A DNA stretch of 64,000 nucleotides. Origin: Heligmosomoides polygyrus polygyrus. Taxonomy: Eukaryota; Nematoda; Chromadorea; Rhabditida; Heligmosomidae. The notes beneath the pieces are model-generated. The model did not search any database. It was given only the letters and a program-made list of their open reading frames with translations, and had not been told where the DNA came from. The DNA lies in NCBI GenBank assembly GCA_947396885.1, contig OX377202.1, positions 106,266,198 to 106,330,197 of the forward strand. Reading direction: 5' to 3'. Positions within the stretch are counted from its first letter, which is position 1, and each line of letters opens with the position of its first letter. This document shows positions 26,201 through 38,200 of the stretch, piece after piece. The position numbers and the translations under genes were made by a program.

Positions 26201-29200
26201 TCGTTGAAACTGGCTGAGTTGGAAACCTAAGTCTTCGCCGAGATGAATGCCTGATCTTAGGCTTCGAACTTCTTTCAGGGCTATGAAAACGACGAAATTG
26301 TCAAAAAGTCAGGCCGAAGTAGACTCTCGTCCATATCAAACCTGCTTGCCGCAGAAGCATCGAATCAATAACGTGAAAAATTAAATTGGACTTTACGGCT
26401 TTTAGGATTCTTCCGTCTGTCACTCACGGTGGATAGAACAAAATCGCCTATAACAGAGCTAACGAGAGAAGCCCATGAACGTCCCACAAACTCATTCACT
26501 CGACCTATGCTTTTGTAGGGCATGAGATGAGGAGCACAGAAGTGCCTTTCGTTCTTGCTATAAGCCAGAGTGTGGTCCGAAATTGACGAAAAACTGCCGC
26601 AAGGCAACACCATGTGATTGCTGGGATGCCGTATTTACTCTTTGCCACGCGGATAGAAGAAGTGTTTGAGAAATTTGTTTCCTTAATTGAGGCACAAATG
26701 AAGAAAACTTGCAAAGAGATAATGAACACAAAGAAATGGAATTAAGTGAATTAAGCTGAATTGAATTGCATCGAATACTCCAAGAAGAACGAGCGAGCGG
26801 TATTGAATGCGCCTCATCTAAAATTAACTATATAAAATGAAAATAACTCATCTGAAATTTTGCATTTTGCACTCGGTTGATTGTGCTTCGCTTTACTTGT
26901 TATAATTTCTTCACGAAGTGGCCGTATCGATTGATTCGCGTTTCTTTTCAGGTTTAAAACCTAAAAACACACTACTGCTTGCAAGAAATGCAAGATATCC
27001 TAAAAAATGCAGCAACTGTTTGAAAGGTTCTAACTTGCTTCTAGCGAAGCTTTTGAAGATGTTTGAGGCTCATTTGAAGGCGCAGAGTATCGAGATTTCT
27101 GTGGCGTATAAATAGTCAAGATTGCTCCATTGCCGCTTGAAACCTTCCATTTCAAACTCGATTTATTGTGCATAGGCTGAATTCTTGTTACAGTCTTGTT
27201 ACTACTTGGCCTCATTAACCTGTGCTGAGCTTCCTTTAACGTTTTCCGCCACCCGGTCGCTGCAGTTGTGTCTATTAACCTATCCAACCAGCTCGAATGT
27301 TGCTTCATCAGTCAACAGAATCCGTCTTTCGAAATGGGGCTTCTTCTCACACTTAAATTATGAAAACAATAAACTCGCATGTTATCTGTCTTCCACACGA
27401 GTCTTCAAGTTCTAAACGTTAAAACAAGCAAAGCACAGTTAATGTGGCCAAGTAACTACAATATTATATCATTCATTCAGTCCATGTACAACCAACCGAG
27501 TCTGAAATGCAAGGTATCAGGCGGAGACATGGCGCATTCTTGGCTAGTTGCACGCAGCAAAAACCTCGCCACTCTCTCATATGAGTCTCAAACGTGTTCG
27601 AAAGCTTCACTAGCAGCAATGTTGAAACCTTGTGTTCAAGCGAAACACAACCGAGTGTAAAATGAAAGAATTCAGACGAGTTCATGGCGCAATCCATACC
27701 GCTTGTACGCCAGAAAATTTCTATTTTCTTAAGCTTTCATACGAGCCCTCAACTTCTTCAGCATCTTTACTGCAGCAAAATTATCACCTTTCAAACAGTG
27801 CATTCATTTTTTGGGACACCCTGTATATTCACAAATCGCGTTCTAGGCGCGATATTGTTTCCTTCCTCACGGCCATGAGCGAGTGCTTTAATCCGCTTCA
27901 CGAGGTTTCTTATTCTCGCAAAGCAAACTTCCATCTTTGCAATGCGTACTTCTCTTTCTTCTTCAAGTTGTTTTGACTGATCCGGAAGTTCGCAGATCGC
28001 TGGATGATGGCCTGTTGCTCCGCAGTGATGGCATTGATAATCTGTTTTTCGCAGCAGATTGCCTGTTTGCAGTTCAGCTCTAAAAGGATGAAATACCTTT
28101 TCATTTCTTCCAAGATAAGTCGCCCTTCCAGTTTTTATGTAGTCACACAAATCGTAGTAATGATGACCTTTGGTGAAGCAAATCACGCATCTGATCACTC
28201 GTTCTTGTTGGCGAGATATTTCTGCACCATAATTACGAGTTGGACAAGTGCGCCTCCTTGATGTGCTCATGAAGTGCTTCTGTTGCGACTCGGAGGTTGC
28301 TCTTTGTCAGCTATGTCTCATTAGGATCCCGTTGTCCAAGGAGGGGAAGCGCAAGACCCCATGCCTCGCGTCCTGGTTCCAGCTGGGGCGCCGCGTGGTG
28401 ATCCCCGATCGGGAAGGCGGAGCCTATCTTAGGGGCGTAGCCTATTCACAGATGCATTCGAAGCAATAAGACCGGGTCAGGACCGGCTTGCACCCGCATA
28501 AATGACATTACAAGGTCAATACAAGCAATACAGCAATACAATACCAATACGTCGATTTACCCGAGTCCGCCCAGTGCGCAACCCGACACGACTCCATCTG
28601 GAATAACCATGCATGCTAAGGACTCACCGACCTTGTTCCTCGTCTCCAGTAGACACAGGCAACAATACAGGTTTACTTCCAATCCGTATATATGCAGCAT
28701 GTCAATACAACAGCAGACAGAAATAAATAGAAGAGGCGATCGTCACGGAGATGAAGTGAGAATAGGAATGTCACGTCAGCAGTTAGGAATATAGATACAT
28801 TGAGGACTCAATGGAAGGCGAGCCTTCCTATCATGCTCGTAGCCTCCCTTGCCTGCAGCTTGCTCTGAGTAGTCGACGATGAGACGGCAAGGCTCGCAGG
28901 CCACTCCTGGAGCAGGGTCCATAGACGCATAGTGCCGAGAGGTCGGCGATCTGCGGAGCGCGACCGAGCAGGACCCCGGTGGAAGTGTAGACTGACAGCC
29001 GGGCGCCCGGAGTGGGCGGGAGCAGCAGCGATCAAGAGGGTGCGCTGCGGCTGTAGGCCGCTCCGCATCCACCTCATCAAGGTGCCGCTATGGGACCGGC
29101 GACCGCGGAGCATGGAATTGAGAGGGAGCGATCATCGCATTTGCGACAGCTTCTGCTGTACTGTTAGCCCATCAGTTGCACTAATCAGTCCATCTTCAAT

Positions 29201-32200
29201 GTGTTCGATGGCTCGAAGGTCTATGTAGTGAGCTTCTGGTAAATGGAGGGTCTCTATGAAATCGACATTTGCTTGGATTCGATCCATTCCTAGGTTTCGC
29301 GTACTGCCGCGATCCTCTTCTGCGGGGTAGTGATGGGAACTTTATTTCTTTTTGTTTTGATTTCACGTCATCGAAGTTGCTGTTGAGCGATTGAAGGGCC
29401 GAAAATATTTGATCCCGAGTGCATTCTCGTTGTGCTCGTTCTTCGCTGACGCAATCTGCCTTCATGTCGCGGATTGAAGCAAAGAGTTCGTCGATGGCAT
29501 TTGTCGTGCCGCAGGGGGGTCCTCCGAACGTACATCGGTGGAGGCCGAGGACCCGCCCACGGCCTGAACTGTGGCACGCTAGACCCGCGGCTCGCACCGG
29601 TGGACTCAGAGGGGCCACGCAGTATTTATTAGCCTTGACTGCCGCGTGCCTGACCCATGCGACTTAGAGTTCCCACATGCTAGCGTCTCGACTTCTGTTG
29701 ACTTACTCCGGGAGGAACCCCGGTTGGTCGGAGCGTCCCCCTACCCCCGGTGGTCCCTCCACTTGCGACGCTTCATGACCTTATGTTTGACCTCGATACT
29801 TTGGTAGACCACCTCACATATTTTACACTTTAAACCTTGTATTTTATAAGTCTATGTTACTAGGAGGCAACGACCAATATGACATAACATAAATGATAAA
29901 GCGACCTAACCTACGCCTCAAGGGTCAGGCTGCACCCAACCTACTCGGGGAGTCAAGATCGCGACCTGTGGGACTTACCTGGCCCAGGTCCTGTGGCCTG
30001 TGCCAAGAGAAGACCAAAGAGGCTAGGCAGAGGCCCCGCGTTACCTGTGGGCAGACGACGATGACGTTGGCGAAGGATCCTTGATCCTCTGACGACGGCT
30101 GACATCGACCCACGATGGAGACACTCGACGACGACAGCGGCGGGAACGATGGATCTCGACGGCGACCAAGCTGGATCCTATTGACGGACGGCACCTGTCC
30201 TCAGGTGCGAGGGCAGCGACAATGATGAAGCCCGTCCGCTCAGCGGGAGCGGCCGGGGACGAGCCACCGCTCAGCGGGAGCGGTGGAGGCGCAACTGGCA
30301 ACCGAGCCGGTCAGAGACGACAGAGGCACGCACCCTCTGCGTCTCTGCCGGCTTCTAGAAGCTTCGGCGGCGACGACACGTTTGACCAGATTTGACCTGG
30401 TCGATCGACCGGACCGGCCCAGCGACGGCGGCGACGTGTGAAGACCTGTCAGACGCGAGTCACGACAGCATTGATCTGATCATGGATTATTCTTTCAATC
30501 ATCTCAGGTTTGTACGGGAGTTCCCTCATCTTGTCTAACATTGATACGTAATTCTCTGGTTGCGAGATCAGTTCGTCCCATGCAGCTTTTGAAATGGTAT
30601 CGCTCGCTATGAGGAGAGGAGTGGTTGCAGTGGATACAAGGTTTGCAAATTTTGTTGTTAAAATAGGAGGTGGAGCCTACATTTGACTACTTTGAGTTCT
30701 AAAATTTGAGCGTCCTTTTCTGGTTCTACCCAGGATTCTTGACAGTTGTAGAAAAATTTGACCTAGCCTTTAGGAAGCTGAATGGTTTCTACTGTGCTCA
30801 CGAACTGAATGGAGCTATTTACGAAGTTTTTTCCAAGCTGCTCTGGCGACGGTAGTGGCGGAAGGGCAGATTGCAGGCGTTTTAACTGCCGCTGGAGTCG
30901 TCGCGCGTTTTTTGTTCGTAGTCCATTTCTTCATAGGTGACTATGAATCCTGCAGATACTGTATGATTTATTAAAGCCACGATTTGAAAATTGGGCCTCT
31001 GGTAAAACATTCCTTCCGGGAAGACGATGGGAATTGTCTGGAGAAGATATTTTATTCGAAGGAGTCAAGCTTTAAGGACGTTTGATAGCTGTATGGTCAG
31101 GCGATGCACCATTTACTCTTTGCCACGCGGGTAGTAGTGTTTAAAAAATTTATTTCCTTAATTGAAACACAAATGAAGAACAATTGTAAAAAAACGATGA
31201 ACACAAAGAGATGAAATTAACTGAATTGAAATTAATTAAGCTGAACTGAATTGCATCGAATACTACAAGAAGAACAAGATGGCTTTCATACCAAAACGTT
31301 TGAAGTGTTTTCAGGCGATGATTTGTCTACGGTTCATATGTTGTTTAATGTGTTGTCTACGGAACATTACGTGTCCCTTCAAAGGCTCCATGGGATCTTC
31401 TTGATTGTACATTAGTCTCAACGAGCTTTTTCAAAACAAATTCAACGTTCTTCTGAAATCTTCTCCCGTATCATATAAACGGACCCCTCCACACTTTCCT
31501 GTCATTGAGCGACTTGCCAAGTTTGCAGACAACATGAAAAAAAATATCAGTGATGGCACCAGTAACAGTGCCAAATTCTGCAAGCTCATTGAAGAACCTT
31601 TAAACCGAATTCGCGACAACGAAGGGTTGAACGGCGAGTGGCTTGTCATGGACAACGCCAGAATTCACAAAGCAGACAACCTGCGAACAATTATGGGACA
31701 ATCCTACACATTAAGGTTTTTGTCGCCATACTCTTACATGCTTAACCCTCCGGAAAACTTTTTTTTCAAAAGTGGACGCTACGACGAGGGGTCTCATAAG
31801 CAATCCAGTCGCGGAGAGGACGCCGGCCTAAATTATTGAAGAACGTGTGCGTTCAGTATCGCAGCAAGATTGTGCAAAGTACGTCCTCCACATGATGGTA
31901 AACACGACAGCAGCAGCTGCAGAGCGAAGATTCAACAGTACATGAATTACTTTCACTTACTCATTATGATATTTTGAATTGTTATTGTATTATTGCTGTA
32001 TTGTTTATCGTACTGTTTATTTTTTCTTCAAAATCGCGTTTTAGTCGTGATACCGTCCAGCACCAGTGCTGGGTTGGCCGAGTGGATAGTGTTGAGCACT
32101 AGTGAGCACCAAGTAGGGGGATTGGGTCCAGACCTACGCAAATTGCTGCAGTGGTTTTGCATCTTCTGCCAGTATCATTAAATCATATAAGTTTCTTTTT

Positions 32201-35200
32201 TCATTTTCACACTATTGTGAACCATTCTCTCCTGCACACTCAATGCATTAGTATGTTACAGCGAGGTGTGATTGCGCAAAAACTGCGACCAACAGTTTCA
32301 CAATTAACTTCGTTTTCACACATATATTTTCTTCCAAAGTGTCTGCGCTCGATATGCATCTACGGCCATCTACAGTGTGTTTACAAATGATGAACTATTA
32401 CTGCATGCTTCTTTCTTGCGAAGACCTTCGTTGAATACGAATCAGCACAGACACGATTGAAATTGAAAAAAGCTTATAAAAATACATGATAGTGGTAGAA
32501 GAGTCAAAACCACTGCAGTAATCTGCAGGTCTGGATCCGAACCCCGACCTCGCGCTCACGAGTCCTCAACACTACCCACTCGGCCAACCTGGCACTGCTG
32601 GTGGACGGCATCCCGACAAGCACATGGGTTGCCCTGCGACAATTTTTCGTCGTTTTCGGACTACCCAGTGGCTCGTAGCAAAAACGAAAGTACATATGTG
32701 CTCCTCATATCATGATGTAGAACACAATACAGGTCTTTTTGGGAGAATTTGGGGAAGTTCATGGGCTTCCTTTGTTAGATCCAATTTTCCTGTAAACACT
32801 TCTAGCGCTCTCAGTATTTGAAACTTTTTAGCAAGGAGAGCCTCCAAAGCGGCGGTGAGCTTTTGTGATGCAATTTTTACAAGATGTAGGGTCTCGTGTG
32901 GAGAGTCCAAAACCATAGTTAGTTTTTTCGGAATGCTCTTCTATGGTTGAAAAAAGGCGTGTGGAAGCGCGATCGCGAAGTTCGCTACGCACTGCTGCCA
33001 CCCAAGCGATTGTGTTTGGTTGCCGTAGTGGATAGTGTTGTGCTTCACAGGAACGTGGTCGTGGGTTCGATTCCCCAATATGCCGGTGTTTTTGCGCTCT
33101 GCGATTTATCGTCAGTGAACCCTTTATCCCCATTTCCAACACAATTTTAAACAAAAACATGGCAACAAATGTCGTTTACGTTCATCGAGCTGTTTGAAAG
33201 TAGAAAGTTGAGATTTTCGACTTCCAGATTAAGCAAGTCAAAAACTGATGCCATATTCGTGAACGACAATTCGTTGCTATTTTTTGTCCAAAATGTGTTA
33301 GAAATGGGGATAAAGGGTCTCACCGAAGATAAATCGCAAAATGCAAAAACGTCAGCATATGGAGGAATCGAAGCCACGACCACGTACCTGTGAAGCACAA
33401 CACTACCCACTACACCAACCAACCACATCCAATGCGGGACGGGAGGGCGTGATGAACTCTGCGTTCACGTCTTCGCAGGCCTCTTTTCGATCGCGGAAAA
33501 GGATTTCGAAATAAAATAACTATGGTTTTGGACACCCTACACGGGATTCTACATCTTGAAAAAACTGCATCGCAAAAGCTCACCTCCACTTTGGAGGCTC
33601 TCCTTGTAAGAACACACTTGCCCCTAACAGCCTGGGATGCTTCAAACGGAAAGCCTCGGACTTCCGTTGAAGTCTTAGGGTTTTGGCGTCTATTAGATTG
33701 ACCCATAAGTCCCCGCCGTTTTTTCAACGATTCATTGTGGATTTCGCCAGCGGTCTCTTGCATAGCGCTATAAAGCATTCGAAAGAGAATGATTTGCTCT
33801 ATCAGAACATGTGTTGCATTTCTTTTTTTATACTGAATTTTGTCAATTTTAGTTCGTTAAAGTGAAAAGTGAAAAACTGGAAAGTGGGCATCTGCGCGGT
33901 TGCTTCTCTCGCATAGGTTTGGAATTTTTGCGCAGCTTTTTATAGCATTTGGAAGATAATGTTCTGTTCTCCAAGAATACGTGTTGGCGCTCTTTGCTCA
34001 TTTGTTCTTTATTGATTTTTAGTCCATCAAATTGGGAATTCCGACTTTTCCGTCCGAATTTTTACCAAAACTCCGGTTCTGTGGTTGGACTTTTTTGCTT
34101 GGTGTCATACGTCGTTTGGAAGAGGATGTCTTGCTCAATAAGAATATGTGTCGCGTTTATTGGCTCATACTGAATTCTGTCGAATATCAACAACTGAACA
34201 AGGAGAAGGAGTTGTTGGTGAAGATGATTTTTCTCTTTTTGGAATTTTGTTGATATTCGACAGCAATCAGCATGAGTCAATAAACGCGACACATATTCTT
34301 ATCGAACAAGACATCCTCTGCAGAATGACATATAACACCAAGCAAAAAAAGTCCACCCCAGAGCAGGAGCTGTCGATAAAAATTCGGACGGAAAAGTCGG
34401 ACGTCCCAATTTGTTGACCTAAAAATCAATAAAAGACAAATCAGCAAAAAGCGCCAACACGTATTCTTGTAGCACAGAACATTGTCTTCCAAATGGTATA
34501 AAAAACTGCGCAAAGCTTCCAAACCTAAGCGGAGAGAAGCTACTGCGCAGATGGCTACTTTTTCACTTTTTCACTTTTCACTTCAACGACCTAAAAACTG
34601 ACAAAATTCATGATGAAAAAAGAAATGCAATAAACGTTCTGATAGAACAAATCATTCTCTTTCGAAAGCTGTATAGCGCTATGCAAGAGACCGCCTGCGA
34701 AATCCGCAACGATTCGTTTGAAAACGGCGGGGACTTATAGGACAACCTAATATTTGTGTTCCGTTATGGTTTTCTCGTGTACATGGAGTTTGCCTTAAGC
34801 AGCGTTATAAACTTACACCCTACAGTGCGTTTCAAAAGTATGTAGCCACCTTAAATTCAAAATTTTTACCCTTCGCCTCTGTTTCTACGAACCGGCGTTT
34901 GTCGCATTCAATTCCTCGTAATCGGAAGTACCTATGTTGCTTTTTACAGGAAAAAGCCTGATCTCTAGCAAAAATAGATCGTTTTTGAAAATTTTTGTTT
35001 GTTTCAAAAGTATGTAGCCACTCTCAAAAAATACAATTTTTATTAAAAATTAATAGTCAATTGGACCACCATTATTTCTTATTTCATCAAATACCCTGTT
35101 AGGCAGGCTAATGACAAGTTTCTGGATCACTTCTTCACCGATTTTCTCCCAGGCAGTCAAAATAGCGGTTTTCAGTCCTCCAACATTGTTGAACTGCCTG

Positions 35201-38200
35201 TTATTCAAGTAGACCTGCCGGCCCAAGATAGCCCACATGTTCTCCATTGGGTTGCAGTCAAGTGAGCAAGCTGGCCATTCCATTACTCGGAGTCGATTAC
35301 GTTGGAGCCAGTCTGTGGTCGATTTGGACACATGAAGTGCAGCGCAGTCCTGCTGCAGAACATGTGTCTGCCGTTTTCTCCCCGTTAGGAAGGGCAGCAG
35401 GCTGGATTCCAGTACGGCTTGATACTCTAGACTGTCCATACGACATGATGGGAATCTGAGCTTCAGCTTCCCCGTACTGCAGAAGCCTGCCCATGTCATC
35501 AGAGACCCGCCTCCGAAGTTCCGTCGGGAGAAGGTGATGGGAGCCTGTCGTAGATCTCTCCAGTAATACCGGTAACCATTGGGACCATCCAGATTAAATT
35601 TTTTGTCGTCACCTAGAATGACCTGAGGCAATAAGCGTGTGAAATTCATGACGTCAACGAAACCAGAAAGTTCCTATCTTTTCCCATTGCGTTATCATGT
35701 TTTTGGGGGCAAACTCCAGTCGCGCCTGCTTGTGGAAGTTCGTGAGATGAGGTGTTTTCTGCATGGTCTGTATGCAGATGTGTTCGTTCGATCGAATAAA
35801 ACGGCATATCGTTGTTCTTGATGCAGATAGACCCGTCTCAGCGCGAACTTGGTTGACGCTCCATGTGGAGTTCGACACCATGCGGCTGATTCGTCGACGA
35901 TTCCGGCTCGAAATCACACGCGGACGACCCGGTACAGGTGCAGACCGATAACAATTGGGATTTCGTAGGAAGTGGTCGACACATCTTGCGAACGTCCGAG
36001 CTGACGAGCAATGGCGCGGTTTGTCAAGCCAGCATCCTTTAGCGCTCGGATCTGAGCTTGTTCCTCGATAATCAGGACACGTCCACGGACTGCCATAGTG
36101 GTTATTTTTGAAGAACAGGTCAAGCTGGCTATTTATGACAAGAACTTCCCGCCAAAAAGAGCACAAAATTCGAGTAGGAGTGTAAAAATGCCCGATATTC
36201 TGGAGTGGCTACATACTTTTGAAACAAACAAAAAGTTCAAAAACGCCTAGTTTTTGCCGGAGATTAAGCTTTTTTCTGGAAAGAGCAATCTTGCTATTTT
36301 CGTCTACGGGGAATCCAATGCTGCTAACGCCCGTTCGTATAAACGAACGCGAAACGTGAAATTATCAATTTCAAGGTGGCTTCATACTTTTGAAACGCAC
36401 TGCAAGTTTATGGTCAATATATCGCTGATTAATATTTGTTGTTATTGTAAATAAATTTACTATGAAAAATATGATAAAACAACACTAAATAGCGAACAAC
36501 TCAATGCATGTTTTAGATCGAGCTGCTGCTTCGTCACGGCGCAAGGCACTCAAGCGAGCATCTTCTGTGACTGTAAACAAAGCGTGAGTGGTAACTCTGC
36601 GTATTCTTCCTTTTTTCTTTTCTTTCTATTCCTAAGTTTCTTTTTCTCTTCTTTGAACGTAGTGGATGAACAAAGTATTCAGGCTGACAACACGTGTTCA
36701 TGGGAAATCAGTGATCTCAGCACCTGCACAGCGTTCAACACGACTCTGCCTTCAGGTAAGGAGGTACACTGGGTTTGCAGTGCTGTTTTGTTATTTTTGA
36801 GAAGGCGTATCACCCTTTATTTGTAGAATATACATAGAGGTTATTTGCATTTTTAATTTTAAACATGTTTTGTATGAAACAAAACATGTTCAGTGTTGTT
36901 GTTGGTTGCCACTGTTTTGGTAGTGATTATCTTTGGGTTGCGATATTACGGCATTGAGTTTTATGCTGTTGAAATATTATTAGATTTTGAATATTTTTTT
37001 ACGTTCAGATTTGTATCTTATTCGGCGCTATCGTACTTTCGGGACTCCAGAGGTCGAGGAGAGGTTGAAAAAAATTTCGTCCAAACTTCGCCGAGGGAGG
37101 CTATTTGGGGTGCTGATCGCGAATCTGAAATCCTTTTTTGAAATTTCTGCCGATTACGGTAGGCTACGGTAGGTAGGGGTGAAAAGGCTGTCGGAGGTCA
37201 TAATCACCGATTTTGCCCAAACTTCGCCTAGAAGGGTTATTTGGGGTGCTGATCACGAATAATCTGAAATCCGTTTTTAAAATTTCGGAAGACTACGGTA
37301 GGTTACGGTAGGTACGGGTGACTAAGATAAGGCCACCGATTCCGGCCAAACTTCGCTTAGGGGGAAGGGGTTATTTGGGATGCTGATCATGAATTTGACG
37401 TCCGTTTTTCGTTTTACGCTGGAGCACAGTAGGTTACGGTAGGTACCGGTGATATGGGCACCAATTTCGCCCAAATTTCGCCCAGTAAGGTCGCTTTAGA
37501 ATATCTGAAACATATCCCTCAGGCGATCGCTAGGGGACCGTTTGCATCCTGTGCCACTACCGTAGCACTCAAGATACCTCCTGTAGCCGAAGTTTGGGCG
37601 AAATCGGTGGCCATATCTTAGTCACCAGTACCTACGGTAACCTACTGTACTCCAGCATAAACCGTAACTACCGTAACCTACCGCAATCGGCCGAATTTTC
37701 AAAAATGGATGTCAGATTCGTGATCAGCACCCCAAAAAACCCTAGGCGAAGTTGGTGCGAAATCGGTGATTATGACCTCGACAGCCTTAGTTACCCGTAC
37801 CTACCATAACCTACGGTAATCGGCCAAAATTTCAAAAACGGGTGTCATGTTGGTCATCAGCACCGCCAAATAACTCCCCTAGGCGAAGTTTGTGCGATTT
37901 TTTTTACCTTTCCTCGAGCTCTGGAGTCCCGAAAGCACAATAATGCGCCTTATTCTATTCCGGAGACACTCCACAAAGCTCCGGCTCACCTATTCAGGAA
38001 CTTCTCTCAACATCTCAACAACGATCTCTTGTCAGGAGGCTGTTGGACAAGGCATTATCTCGTGAGTCTATCCCTTCTAAAGCCGAAATGACTGGGAAAT
38101 TAGTGGAGTTGGCGATTCAGATGAAACTGTGATCCATTCCACGATTTCCTCGCCATGTGTCTTAGTACTATTTAGACATCCAACAGTTTATCCAATTGGG

